Of a stretch of 45,395 bases of DNA, positions 1 through 8,297 are shown piece by piece. Under the pieces are notes generated by a model. The model saw nothing but the letters and a program-made list of their open reading frames with translations, searched no databases and was not told where the DNA came from. How positions within the stretch are numbered: the stretch's first letter is position 1; the number at the start of each line of letters is the position of its first letter. Both the position numbers and the translations under genes were made by a program. The DNA lies in assembly GCA_036273515.1 (NCBI GenBank), contig DASUHM010000017.1, positions 1 to 45,395 of the forward strand. The letters are read 5' to 3'. This stretch comes from Gaiellales bacterium (GTDB taxonomy: Bacteria > Actinomycetota > Thermoleophilia > Gaiellales > JAICJC01).

Positions 1-790
1 GCTGGCGTTCGCCCTGCCCGTCATCTTCATGCTCCTGACGGCGCTCATGACCGACCAGCAGGCGCTCTCGGCGAGCATCATCCCGCACCCGTTCGTGTGG
101 TCGAACTTCAAGACCGTGTTCACGAGCATCGACCTGCCCCGTTACACCTGGAACTCGTTCCTCTACGCCGGGCTCTCGACGGTCGGCGTCGTGGTCTCGT
201 CGGTGCCTGTCGCCTACGCCTTCGCCCGCATCGAGTGGCGCGGCCGGAACGTCGTCATGCTGCTCGTGCTGGCGACGCTGATGATGCCGCCGCAGGTGAC
301 CTCCGTGCCGCTCTACATCCTCTGGTCCAAGCAGTACCACGACTGGACGCACATCCAGTACATCGGCACGCTGAAGCCGCTGATCATCCCGAGCTTCTTC
401 GGCGATGCGTTCTCGATCTTCCTGCTGCGCCAGTTCTTCATGACGATCCCGAAGGAGCTGACCGACGCGGTGCGCGTGGACGGCGGTGGGCACTTCGAGA
501 TCCTGCGCAAGGTGATCATCCCGCTCTCGAAGCCGGCGATCGCTGCGGTGGCGCTCTTCAACTTCATCTACTCGTGGAACGACTTCTACGGCCCGCTCGT
601 CTACCTGGCCGGGAACACGCAGTCGCAGACGCTCTCAGTCGCGCTCGCGTCGTTCCGCACGGTGCACCACGTCGACTGGAACCTGACGATGGCGGCGGCG
701 CTCGTCTTCATGCTGCCGGTGATCGTGATCTTCTTCCTCGCCCAGCGGGTGTTCATCGAGGGGATCACCCTGACCGGCGTGAAGGGATAG
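1..790 (+). CDS. Carbohydrate ABC transporter permease, MalG type (5' end outside window)
   Basis: The reading frame is open to the left edge, so this is the last ~262 codons of a longer gene; the ATG at 29 is internal. The product is the inner-membrane permease of a MalFG-type sugar importer (CUT1, ABC superfamily). Several hydrophobic helices are visible. The cytoplasmic EAA loop that docks the ATPase is recognisable around 460-550 (DAVRVDGGG...IIPLSKPAI), and the protein ends in the family-typical GITLTGVKG. The matching SBP and MalF genes would be expected just left of the window. Its 3' end converges with, and is overlapped by, the ATPase gene on the other strand. The sugar is unknown; the adjacent amino-sugar genes suggest a GlcNAc- or glucosamine-containing oligosaccharide (inference). 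Confidence 0.9.
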   Translation, partial: LAFALPVIFMLLTALMTDQQALSASIIPHPFVWSNFKTVFTSIDLPRYTWNSFLYAGLSTVGVVVSSVPVAYAFARIEWRGRNVVMLLVLATLMMPPQVTSVPLYILWSKQYHDWTHIQYIGTLKPLIIPSFFGDAFSIFLLRQFFMTIPKELTDAVRVDGGGHFEILRKVIIPLSKPAIAAVALFNFIYSWNDFYGPLVYLAGNTQSQTLSVALASFRTVHHVDWNLTMAAALVFMLPVIVIFFLAQRVFIEGITLTGVKG

Positions 791-1990
791 GCCACCGGGG
801 CTTGCGGCGGCCGGCACGGCAGCGGCGCCGGCCAGGACGCGGCCCGACCCGTGCTCGAAGAAGTGCAGCCGGGCCGGGTCGACCGAGAGCCGCACCCGCT
901 CGCCCGCGCGGGCGCGGGTGCGGGCGTCGACGCAGGCCGTGCACACCGTCGTGCCGGCGTCGGCGACGAGCGGCACCTGGGCCTCCTCGCCGCCCTCCTC
1001 CTGGGGTGTGCGCCCGTCGGGCGTGTCGGAGGCGGGCCGGGCGTCGAGCGCGAAGATCACGTTCGCCTCGGCCCCCAGCTCCTCGACGACGCGCACCGGC
1101 ACCTCGAGCACGGCCCGGGTGTCGTCCCGCCACACCTCGGCATCCTCGAAGTCGGACGGCCGGATGCCGACGACGACCGGGCCGGAATGCCCGGCGAGCC
1201 GGTCGGTGACCGGCAGCCGGTGGCCGCCGAACACGACCTGGCCGTGCTCGATCGTGGCCTCGAACAGGTTCATCGACGGCGAGCCGATAAACGCCGCCAC
1301 GAACATGTTGACCGGGGTCGTGTAGAGGTTCTGGGGCGTGTCCAGCTGCTGGACGACGCCGTCGCGCATGACGGCGACGCGGTCGCCGAGCGTCATCGCC
1401 TCGACCTGGTCGTGGGTGACGTAGACGGTCGTCGTACCCAGCTGGTCGCGCAGCCGGGCGAGCTCGGCCCGCATCTGCACCCGTAGCTTGGCGTCGAGGT
1501 TCGAGAGCGGCTCGTCCATCAGGAACGCCTGCGGCTCGCGCACCATCGCCCGGCCCATCGCCACCCGCTGGCGCTGGCCGCCGGAGAGCTCCGAGGGCTT
1601 GCGCTCGAGCAGCGGCGCGAGGCCGAGCACGCTCGCCGCCTCGCGCACCTTCTCGGCCACCTCGGCCTTGGGCCGCTTGCGCAGGCGCAGGCCGATGGCG
1701 ATGTTCTGCGCCACCGTCATGTGCGGGTAGAGCGCGTAGTTCTGGAACACCATCGCGATGTCGCGGTGCTTGGGCGCCAGGTCGGTGACGATCCTGTCGC
1801 CGATCACGACCTCGCCGTCGGACACCTCCTCGAGGCCCGCGATGATGCGAAGGAGCGTCGTCTTGCCGCACCCTGACGGGCCGACCAGCACCATGAACTC
1901 GCCGTCGGCGATCTCCATCGACACGCGGTCGACGGCGACCACGTCCTTGCCGAACCGCTTCGTGACTTCCTGCAGGACGATCCGCGCCAT
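635..1990 (-). CDS. Sugar ABC transporter ATP-binding protein, UgpC/MsmX/MalK type
   Basis: This is the ATPase subunit that energises CUT1 sugar importers. Walker A GPSGCGKTT is at residues ~37-45. The signature LSGGQ, Walker B FLMDEP and D-loop SNLDAK follow, and a MalK-type C-terminal regulatory/OB region (VVVGIRPSDF) extends to about residue 375. The start ATG at 1990 has a GGAGGAGGA Shine-Dalgarno and lies 9 nt after the kinase gene. Family members usually stop shortly after the RLHFF-like motif, seen here near residue 373. This frame instead runs on to 451 aa, and its last ~51 codons are antisense to the permease gene. Either the tail is real or there is a frameshift or assembly error near 790-860. 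It is the last gene of the minus-strand amino-sugar operon. Confidence 0.88.
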   Translation of the reverse strand: MARIVLQEVTKRFGKDVVAVDRVSMEIADGEFMVLVGPSGCGKTTLLRIIAGLEEVSDGEVVIGDRIVTDLAPKHRDIAMVFQNYALYPHMTVAQNIAIGLRLRKRPKAEVAEKVREAASVLGLAPLLERKPSELSGGQRQRVAMGRAMVREPQAFLMDEPLSNLDAKLRVQMRAELARLRDQLGTTTVYVTHDQVEAMTLGDRVAVMRDGVVQQLDTPQNLYTTPVNMFVAAFIGSPSMNLFEATIEHGQVVFGGHRLPVTDRLAGHSGPVVVGIRPSDFEDAEVWRDDTRAVLEVPVRVVEELGAEANVIFALDARPASDTPDGRTPQEEGGEEAQVPLVADAGTTVCTACVDARTRARAGERVRLSVDPARLHFFEHGSGRVLAGAAAVPAAASPGGLSLHAGQGDPLDEHPLGEEEDHDHRQHEDERRRHRQVPVDVVHRAERRERD

Positions 1991-1999
1991 TCCTCCTCC

Positions 2000-3007
2000 T
2001 CAGCGTACCGCGCCGTTGCGGGAGAACCTGTCCGCGACCAGCGTCTCGCGCAGCCGGGGGCCGGCGCCGTCGGCGACCGCCAGCTGGTCGAGTGCGAGCA
2101 GGGCCGCGCCGACGATGGGCAGGTCGTCGACGACGGTGATCTGCGCCTTCGGGGCACACGCGGAGACGCGCTCCTCGAGCCGGCGCATGAAGACGGGGCT
2201 GCGGGCGCGGGCGACGCCGCCGCCGAGCACGACCGGGGCATCCGTGCCCAGGAGCTTCAGCCGCCGCAGCGACGTGCACACGAGCACCGACACCTCCTCG
2301 GCCTGCCGCTCGACGATCCCGACGGCGACGGGGTCGCCCGCGTTCGCCGCCTTCAGCACGACCGGCGCCAGCTCGTAGACGCGCGAGTCGTCGAGCTTGC
2401 CGGTATGCAGGCCGACCATCACCTGGCGCGGCGTCTTCATGCCGAAGTGGGCTGGCACCGCCCGCTCGAGCTCGGTGCGCGGCCCGCGGCCGTCGCCGGC
2501 GCGCACGCACGCGCCAACCGCCTCGATCCCGATCGTCGCGCCTCCGGCCCAGTCGCCCGAGATGGCGCCGAGCGCCGGGAACCGCACCTCGCGCCCGTCC
2601 GGGCCGACGCCCGTGCAGTTGAAGCCCGCCCCACAGACGACGGCCACGCCCCAGCCCCCCGGCGCGCCCGCCCGCATGACGGCGAACGTGTCGTTGCGCA
2701 GCACCGGATCGGCGACGAGCCCCAGGCTTCTCAAGGCGCGCAGGATGCGGCGATCGTCCGCCGGCAGGTCGGCGCCGGCCAGGCAGAACACGCCCGCGTC
2801 GGCGAGCGGGAACTCCTCGATGCCCGCGTCCTTCGCCGCCGCGCGCACCGACCCGTCAAGGGCTGCGACCGACCGGTCGTGGTCGTCCGGCGTGAACGAC
2901 GCGCCCGGGCCGCGGTGCGTCCCGAGCACCCGGCCCGTCTCGTCCAGGATGGCGACGTCGGTCTTCGAGTTGCCGCCGTCGACCGCGAGCACCCGCCGCC
3001 CGCTCAT
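2000..3007 (-). CDS. BadF/BadG/BcrA/BcrD-type kinase, probable N-acetylglucosamine kinase
   Basis: 335 aa, ASKHA fold. The N-terminal phosphate loop DGGNSKTD is at ~10-17, the second phosphate motif GAGFNCTG at ~125-132, and a GAISGDWAGG substrate-site segment lies near 145. This is the architecture of eukaryotic-type NAGK and bacterial BadF-family GlcNAc/glucosamine kinases, which phosphorylate the free amino sugar at O6 in the cytoplasm. The start ATG overlaps the deacetylase stop by 4 nt (ATGA), so the two are translationally coupled. The SIS deaminase/isomerase, deacetylase and sugar-importer ATPase in the same operon support an amino-sugar substrate. The exact sugar (GlcNAc, GlcN or a disaccharide) is inference. 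Confidence 0.8.
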   Translation of the reverse strand: MSGRRVLAVDGGNSKTDVAILDETGRVLGTHRGPGASFTPDDHDRSVAALDGSVRAAAKDAGIEEFPLADAGVFCLAGADLPADDRRILRALRSLGLVADPVLRNDTFAVMRAGAPGGWGVAVVCGAGFNCTGVGPDGREVRFPALGAISGDWAGGATIGIEAVGACVRAGDGRGPRTELERAVPAHFGMKTPRQVMVGLHTGKLDDSRVYELAPVVLKAANAGDPVAVGIVERQAEEVSVLVCTSLRRLKLLGTDAPVVLGGGVARARSPVFMRRLEERVSACAPKAQITVVDDLPIVGAALLALDQLAVADGAGPRLRETLVADRFSRNGAVR

Positions 3008-3606
3008 GCCGCCACCTCGTCCAGCCCGACCAGGCTCGCGCCGCCACCGCGCACGCCGTCCACGATCGCGGGCAGCGCGGCGATGGTGGCGGGCGGCCAG
3101 CTGTGGAGCAGGACGACCGCGCCGTCGCCGTGCTCGAGCGCGCCCTCGACGACCAGGCGCTCCAGGTCAATTGGCGTTCGCTCGGGATGCCAATCGTCCG
3201 GTTCGATGTCCCAGTGGTGGTTCCGATATCCGGCCCGCTCGAGCGCCGCCAGCACCCGCGGGTCGTCGTGGCCGTCGCCGAACGGGCAGCGGAACCACGG
3301 CCGCGGGTTCACGCCCGCATGCTCGACGATCTCGACCTCGGCCTCGTGCACGTCGCGCTCGATGCCGGCGTCGGTGAGCAGGCTCATCGGCGCGTGATGG
3401 TGGGAGTGATTGCCGACCAGATGGCCGTCCTGCGCGATCCGGCGGGCGCACTCCGGATAGGCCGTCGCCCAGCGGCCCTGGACGAAGAAGGTCGCCCGCA
3501 CGCCGGCCGCCGCGAGCACGTCCAGGACCCGGTCCTGCACGTCGGGGCTCGACGGGTGGCTCCAGTGCTCGGTGTCGAAGGTGAGCGCGACCCGGGGGCT
3601 ACTCAT
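3004..3606 (-). CDS. Polysaccharide deacetylase (NodB/CE4 fold), cytoplasmic
   Basis: A compact 200-aa NodB-homology domain with no signal peptide or membrane segment, so it probably acts inside the cell on an imported mono- or oligosaccharide. Motifs in order: TFDTE (variant of TFDDG) near residue 9, HSHHH (metal-binding H-S-x-x-H) near 68, RCPFG (RxPY) near 106, and LLHSWP (LxH) near 165. Residue 2 of the usual DD pair is Thr, so metal binding deviates from the textbook triad. The start overlaps the SIS stop by 8 nt and the stop overlaps the kinase start by 4 nt. No NagA-type amidohydrolase is seen in this locus, so this enzyme may supply the N-deacetylation step (inference). Confidence 0.85.
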   Translation of the reverse strand: MSSPRVALTFDTEHWSHPSSPDVQDRVLDVLAAAGVRATFFVQGRWATAYPECARRIAQDGHLVGNHSHHHAPMSLLTDAGIERDVHEAEVEIVEHAGVNPRPWFRCPFGDGHDDPRVLAALERAGYRNHHWDIEPDDWHPERTPIDLERLVVEGALEHGDGAVVLLHSWPPATIAALPAIVDGVRGGGASLVGLDEVAA

Positions 3607-4627
3607 GCGTGGTCACCTTGGACGCGATCGTATAGGTGCCCGGCTCGAGGCCGCGGCTGCGCGCCAGCGCCCACGAGAGCAGCTGGACGGGGATGATCGA
3701 GACCGCCGAGGAGATCCCGTCGGCCAGCTCGCCGGTGGCGACGCCGAGCGCGCCGTCCGGTGCGGCGCCGTCGGGCGTGATCACGAGCACCGCGGCGCCG
3801 GCCGCGACGAGCTCGGCGGCGAGGCCGGTGTCGAGCGCCCGCGTGCGCACCTCCGAGGCGAAGATGACCGCGGCCAGCTCGGGGCCCGCGAGCTCGAGCG
3901 GGCCGTGCCGGAACTGGGCCGCCTGGAGCGACTCCGCCGGGAAGCGGGCCGCCTCCTTCAGCGTCAGCGCGACCATCTCGGCGGCGGCGCGCGACTCGCC
4001 CCGGCCGAGCAGCGCCAGCACCGGGCGGTCGCCGTGCCACTCGGCCAGCGCCCTCGCCGTGCGCTCGGGATCGGCCACCAGCCGCCCGGCGGCGACGGCC
4101 GCCGCCTCGGCGTCGGCGGCGGGCGCCGGATCGCGGCCGGCCAGCGACCGGGTCAGCGCCGCCATCAGCACGAGCGTGGCCGCGAAGGTCATCGTCGAGG
4201 GGCCGTGCTCCTCGCCCCCGCGCGTGTCCAGATTGCGGTCGGCCAGCCGGGCGAGCGTGCTCCCCGTGCCGTTCGTGACCGCCGCGATGAACGGGCGACC
4301 GTCCCGCTCGCGCAGGTCGCGGACGACGCGGACGGTCTCGGCGCTCTCGCCGGACTGGCTCACGCAGACGAGCAGCGTCTCCGGCCCGAGGGCGTCGAGG
4401 CGGAAGTGCAGGAGCTCGGCGGCGTCGACCATCGTCGCCAGCACGCCGGCGGCGGCGAGGCGGGTCGCGGCCGGATAGCAGGCGTCGTAGGAGCTGCCCA
4501 TCCCGGTCAGCACGACACGCGTCCGGCGGCGCAGCTCGTGGCCCAGCGACGCGATCGCGTCGGCCTGCTCGGCGGCCGCGGTCGCCGCCCGGCGGATGGC
4601 CTCCGGCTGGCCGGCGATCTCCGCCAT
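3599..4627 (-). CDS. SIS-domain sugar isomerase/deaminase (GlmS C-domain or NagB-II/AgaS-like)
   Basis: 342 aa with two SIS domains and no glutaminase domain. The first carries GMGSSYDAC and the phosphosugar-binding SQSGES. The second carries ALLGRGES and the GlmS-like FRHGPLEL. Such stand-alone proteins act as SIS-type glucosamine-6-phosphate or galactosamine-6-phosphate deaminases, giving fructose- or tagatose-6-phosphate and ammonia. I take the start at ATG 4627 (MAEIAGQPEAIRRA, the usual family start). The longer frame from 4729 would run through the divergent GH4 start and the palindrome. It is the first gene of the minus operon, with its promoter in the 58-nt divergent gap. Confidence 0.85.
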   Translation of the reverse strand: MAEIAGQPEAIRRAATAAAEQADAIASLGHELRRRTRVVLTGMGSSYDACYPAATRLAAAGVLATMVDAAELLHFRLDALGPETLLVCVSQSGESAETVRVVRDLRERDGRPFIAAVTNGTGSTLARLADRNLDTRGGEEHGPSTMTFAATLVLMAALTRSLAGRDPAPAADAEAAAVAAGRLVADPERTARALAEWHGDRPVLALLGRGESRAAAEMVALTLKEAARFPAESLQAAQFRHGPLELAGPELAAVIFASEVRTRALDTGLAAELVAAGAAVLVITPDGAAPDGALGVATGELADGISSAVSIIPVQLLSWALARSRGLEPGTYTIASKVTTHE

Positions 4628-4636
4628 GAATATGTC

Positions 4637-4649
4637 AGGAAAGTTTCCT
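4637..4649. promoter_or_regulatory. Palindromic operator AGGAAA-G-TTTCCT
   Basis: A perfect 13-bp dyad (6+1+6) in the middle of the 58-nt gap between the divergent SIS (-) and GH4 (+) genes. From memory it resembles the AGGAAA/TTTCCT half-sites reported for ROK-family (NagC/XylR/CsnR-like) repressors of actinobacterial amino-sugar, chitosan and xylose genes. That assignment is from established knowledge; no regulator gene is present in the window. Its position would let one repressor control both transcripts. Confidence 0.6.
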
Positions 4650-4671
4650 AACGAATGCACGGCCCATAGAT

Positions 4672-4677
4672 TACAAT
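4672..4677 (+). promoter_or_regulatory. Possible -10 box (TACAAT) for a near-leaderless GH4 transcript
   Basis: TACAAT matches TATAAT at five of six positions and sits 8 nt before the GTG start of the GH4 gene. Transcription would begin at about 4684-4686, giving a leaderless or nearly leaderless mRNA, a common arrangement in actinobacteria. The -35 zone (about 4649-4654) abuts the palindrome, so repressor binding would occlude polymerase. No clear -35 hexamer is visible. Confidence 0.4.
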
Positions 4678-4685
4678 CTCGCGCC

Positions 4686-5957
4686 GTGGTTGAAAACCCC
4701 AAGATCGCGGTCATCGGCGGAGGCAGCACCTACACCCCCGAGCTGATCGAGGGGCTCGGCCTGCGGGCCGAGCGGCTGGGGATCGCGGAGATCGCCCTGC
4801 ACGACATCGACGCCGGCCGCCTCGACGTCGTCGGCGGCCTGGCCGAGCGCATCCTGCGCAAGCAGGGCTTCGCGGGCCGGCTGGTCTCCACCACCGACCG
4901 CGCCCGCGCCGTCGACGGCGCGGCGTTCGTGCTCGTGCAGCTGCGCGTCGGCGGCCTCGCCGCCCGCCTGAAGGACGAGACGATCCCGCCGAGATTCGGC
5001 TGCCTGGGCCAGGAGACCACGGGCGCCGGCGGCTTCGCCAAGGCCCTTCGCACGGTCCCGGTCGTCCTCGACATCGCCTCCGAGATGGGCGCGCGCGGCG
5101 CCGACGGCGCCTGGTTGCTCGACTTCACGAACCCGGCCGGCCTGGTCGCCCAGGCGCTGATCGACGGAGGGCACCGGGCGATCGGGCTCTGCAACATCCC
5201 GATCGGCTTCCAGCGCCAGTTGGCCGACCGGCTCGGCGTCACTCCCGACCGCGTCTCCCTCGAGCACGTCGGCCTGAACCACCTCTCCTGGGAGCGCGGC
5301 GTCCATGTCGACGGCGTCGACCGGCTGCCGGGGCTGATCGAGACGTTCGCCGACCAGCTGGGCGAGGACGTCGACATGCCCGGCGACCTGATCCGCCTGC
5401 AGGGCGCGATCCCGTCCTACTACCTGCGCTACTTCTACTTCCCGGAGCAGACGGTCGCCGACCAGGCGACGCACCCGACCCGGGCCGAGGAGGTCATGCG
5501 GATCGAGGCCGACCTGCTCGAGATGTACCGCGACCCGGCCCTCGACGTGAAGCCGAAGCTGCTCGAGAAGCGCGGCGGTGCCTTCTACTCCGAGGCGGCG
5601 GCGATGCTGCTCGAGTCGCTCGCGACCGATCGCGGCGACACCCAGGTCGTGAACGTGCGCAACGACGGTGCGATCCCCAACGTCCCGGCGGGCGCGGTCG
5701 TCGAGGTGCCCTGCCGGATCGACGCCGCCGGTGCGCACCCGCTGCCGCAGCGGCCGCTCCCGCCCGACATGCTCGGTCTGGTGGAGGAGGTGAAGGCGTA
5801 CGAGCGCCTGACCGTCGCGGCGGCGATCTCGGGCGACCGCGACACCGCCGTCCGCGCGCTGATGGCGAACCCGCTCGTGCGCAGCTTCGACACCGCCCGA
5901 CCGCTGCTCGACGCGCTGATCGACGCGCACCGCGAGCACCTGCCGCAGTTCATCTAG
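4686..5957 (+). CDS. Glycoside hydrolase family 4, probable 6-phospho-beta-glucosidase
   Basis: 423 aa, cytoplasmic NAD+/Mn2+-dependent hydrolase of phosphorylated disaccharides. The N-terminal dinucleotide fold IAVIGGGSTYTPEL, the DFTNPAG motif, the metal-ligand cysteine in GLCNIP and the metal-ligand histidine in GLNHLSW are all present and correctly ordered. The start is GTG 4686 (VENPKIAVIGGGS); the upstream extension to 4596 would overlap the divergent gene. It sits opposite the SIS/deacetylase/kinase/ATPase operon and shares its promoter region. GH4 needs a 6-phosphorylated substrate, and here the BadF-type kinase rather than a PTS could supply it (inference). Confidence 0.9.
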   Translation: MVENPKIAVIGGGSTYTPELIEGLGLRAERLGIAEIALHDIDAGRLDVVGGLAERILRKQGFAGRLVSTTDRARAVDGAAFVLVQLRVGGLAARLKDETIPPRFGCLGQETTGAGGFAKALRTVPVVLDIASEMGARGADGAWLLDFTNPAGLVAQALIDGGHRAIGLCNIPIGFQRQLADRLGVTPDRVSLEHVGLNHLSWERGVHVDGVDRLPGLIETFADQLGEDVDMPGDLIRLQGAIPSYYLRYFYFPEQTVADQATHPTRAEEVMRIEADLLEMYRDPALDVKPKLLEKRGGAFYSEAAAMLLESLATDRGDTQVVNVRNDGAIPNVPAGAVVEVPCRIDAAGAHPLPQRPLPPDMLGLVEEVKAYERLTVAAAISGDRDTAVRALMANPLVRSFDTARPLLDALIDAHREHLPQFI

Positions 5958-5966
5958 TCTGCGGCC

Positions 5967-6773
5967 ATGACGGTCGGGGAGCGGCGGGCGCGGTTCCGGG
6001 AGCTGCACGCGGCGGAGGGCATCTTCGTCATGCCGAACGCGTGGGACGAGGGCTCCGCCCGGCTGCTGGCCTGGTCGGGGTTCGACGCCATCGCCACGAC
6101 GAGCGCCGGGTTCGCGTGGACGCTCGGCCGCAACGACCAGAACGTCACGCTGGACGAGCTCGTCACCCACGTCGAGCGGCTCTCGGCCGCCACCGACCTG
6201 CCGCTGTCCGTCGACAGCGAGCGCCTGTTCGCGCCCGACGCTGCCGGAGTCGCCGAGACGGTGCGCCTGCTGGCGGCCGCCGGAGCGGCCGGCTGCTCGA
6301 TCGAGGACTACGACCCGGCCACCGGCCGGATCGACCCGGTCGAGGTCGCCGCCGAGCGGGTGGCAGTCGCGGCCGCAGCCGCCCACGAGCACGAGCACGG
6401 GCCGATGGTGCTGACGGCGCGCTCGGAGAACCACCTCCACGGCGTGGACGACCTCGACGACACCATCGCTCGCCTCGTCGCCTACGAGACCGCGGGCGCG
6501 GACGCCGTCTACGCACCGGGGCTGACCGATCCGGCCGACATCCGCGCCGTGGTGACCGCGGTCGGCGTGCCCGTGAACGTGCTCGCGCTGCCCGACACGC
6601 CCCCGGTGGCCGAGCTGGGCGAGCTCGGCGTGCGCCGCGTGTCCACCGGATCGCTGCTCGCGAGCGCCGCCTACGGGGCGCTCCTGGCCGGCGCCCGCGA
6701 GCTGCGCACCCAGGGCAGCTCCGGCTACGCCCGCGCCGGCCTTCCGCGCGACGTCCGCACGGCCGCCTTCTAG
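5967..6773 (+). CDS. Isocitrate lyase/PEP mutase family protein
   Basis: 268 aa, close to the usual 250-290 aa for the short members of this TIM-barrel superfamily (oxaloacetate/methylisocitrate lyase-like, phosphonopyruvate-hydrolase-like). Recognisable are the N-terminal FVMPNAWDEGSARL, the metal/substrate-loop residues in SVDSERLF and SIEDYDP, and the conserved ARSEN segment. It starts 9 nt after the GH4 stop, so it is probably co-transcribed with it. The short form lacks the KKCGH motif of true isocitrate lyases. C-C lyase or C-P chemistry is plausible, but the substrate cannot be assigned. Confidence 0.85.
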   Translation: MTVGERRARFRELHAAEGIFVMPNAWDEGSARLLAWSGFDAIATTSAGFAWTLGRNDQNVTLDELVTHVERLSAATDLPLSVDSERLFAPDAAGVAETVRLLAAAGAAGCSIEDYDPATGRIDPVEVAAERVAVAAAAAHEHEHGPMVLTARSENHLHGVDDLDDTIARLVAYETAGADAVYAPGLTDPADIRAVVTAVGVPVNVLALPDTPPVAELGELGVRRVSTGSLLASAAYGALLAGARELRTQGSSGYARAGLPRDVRTAAF

Positions 6774-6821
6774 GTCAGCCTGCAGCCTCAAACCGGCCCG
6801 CGCGCGCCCGATAACCGGGGT

Positions 6822-8231
6822 GTGAACGACCACCAGCTTCGCCGCGCCGGGCTCTTCCTGCTCGCCTTTCTCCCCGCCGTGGGGTACACGCTCGTGCGCT
6901 CGAACGCCCTGCCGGTGACCGGCGCGTTCGTCTCGCCCCCGACCCACGTGCTCGCCGTCGGCGGCGCCGCCCTCGCCGCCCTGTTGGCCGCGATGCTGAT
7001 GGTGCGGGTCGCGATGCGCGAGAACGACATCCGCGGCGGCCTCGTCGGCGTCGGCTTCCTGGCCATGGCCGGGCTCCTCATCGTCCACGCCGCGGCCACG
7101 CCCGGATTCATCCTCGGCGAGTACGGCCGAAACGCCACCGTCGGCCTGGCCGGCGCCCTGGCCGTCCCCACCGGCGGGATCCTGTTCGCGGTGGCGCTGC
7201 TCGTCCCGGTGCGGATGACCGACGCGCCCCGCCGGATCGCCCAGGCGACCGCCGCCACCGTGGCGGCGCTCGTCGCCTTCGGCGCGATCGGCCTCGGCCA
7301 TCCCGCCCTGATCCCGCTCGTCCCGGTCAACGTCTCGCCCGGCGCCTACATCCTGCTCACGCCGGCCTGCGGCGTCTACGGCTGGCTGGCCTGGCGGACG
7401 TGGCAGACCTACCTGCTCACCCGCCGCCCGAGCGACGCCGCCGTCGCCGTCGGGCTCGTGTGGCTCGGCACGTCGATCCCGACCTACCTGCTCTCGCCCG
7501 TGTGGTCGTGGACGTTCTGGGCCGGGCACGGCCTCGAGGCCGCCGGCTTCCTGGCCGTCGCGGCCGCCGTCACCCGCGACCTGACGCGACGCACGCCCAC
7601 CTACGCCCTGCGCCGCCGCACCCGCGCCGCCGACCTGCTCGACTCCGAGTCCGAGCTGCTCGGCGGCTACGTCAAGTCGCTCAAGGCCGACCTGCATCAC
7701 CACGACCCGTCCACGCTCGTCCACTCGCAGAACGTGGCGATGCTGGCCGTCGCCGTCGGCGAACGGCTCTCGCTGCCGGCGCCGGCGCTGCGGCGCCTGG
7801 CGGTGGCCGGCCTGCTCCACGACATCGGCAAGCTGCGGATCGCTCCGGACATCCTGAACAAGCCGGGCAAGCTGACCGACGACGAGTACCGCACCATCAA
7901 GACGCACCCCCAGGCCGGCGCCAACATCCTCGCGCGGGTCGGCAGCTTCGACGAGGAGATCCCGATCGTGCTCGCCCACCACGAGCGCGTCGACGGCGGC
8001 GGCTACCCGCACGGCCTCGCCGGCGAGCGCATCCCGCTCGAGGCCCGCATCCTCTCGATCGTCGACGTCTTCGACGCGCTGACGAGCTGGCGCGCCTACC
8101 GCGAGCCGTGGTCGCACGAGCGGGCGCTCGAGCTGATCCGGTCGGAGACGGGCACGGCGTTCGACCCGGCCTGCGCCGCCGCGCTCCTGGCCGTCGTCGC
8201 CGCCGACGCGGCGACCGGTCTCGCCGCCTAG
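6822..8231 (+). CDS. Membrane HD-GYP domain protein
   Basis: 469 aa. The first ~270 residues contain about seven hydrophobic helices, forming a sensory membrane module. The C-terminal ~200 residues are an HD-GYP phosphohydrolase domain: LLHDIGKLRI near residue 330, HH...GGGYPHGL near 385 and VDVFDALTS near 415. The canonical HD, HHE and GYP motifs are intact, so cyclic-di-GMP (or related dinucleotide) hydrolysis is expected. The start is GTG 6822, 48 nt after the previous stop. No GGDEF or EAL partner is in the window. It may be a monocistronic housekeeping sensor unrelated to the flanking catabolic genes. Confidence 0.88.
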   Translation: MNDHQLRRAGLFLLAFLPAVGYTLVRSNALPVTGAFVSPPTHVLAVGGAALAALLAAMLMVRVAMRENDIRGGLVGVGFLAMAGLLIVHAAATPGFILGEYGRNATVGLAGALAVPTGGILFAVALLVPVRMTDAPRRIAQATAATVAALVAFGAIGLGHPALIPLVPVNVSPGAYILLTPACGVYGWLAWRTWQTYLLTRRPSDAAVAVGLVWLGTSIPTYLLSPVWSWTFWAGHGLEAAGFLAVAAAVTRDLTRRTPTYALRRRTRAADLLDSESELLGGYVKSLKADLHHHDPSTLVHSQNVAMLAVAVGERLSLPAPALRRLAVAGLLHDIGKLRIAPDILNKPGKLTDDEYRTIKTHPQAGANILARVGSFDEEIPIVLAHHERVDGGGYPHGLAGERIPLEARILSIVDVFDALTSWRAYREPWSHERALELIRSETGTAFDPACAAALLAVVAADAATGLAA

Positions 8232-8297
8232 CCGGGCGGCCCTGCACCAGCGCCGGTTCGGGCGGGCGTCTGGTTGACTACAGAGGTGGCAACCTCC

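Noticed and set aside
4628-4729. Extended N-terminus for the SIS gene (start at 4729)
   Set aside because: It would cross the palindromic operator and the divergent GH4 start; homologous SIS proteins begin at the MAEIAGQP segment.
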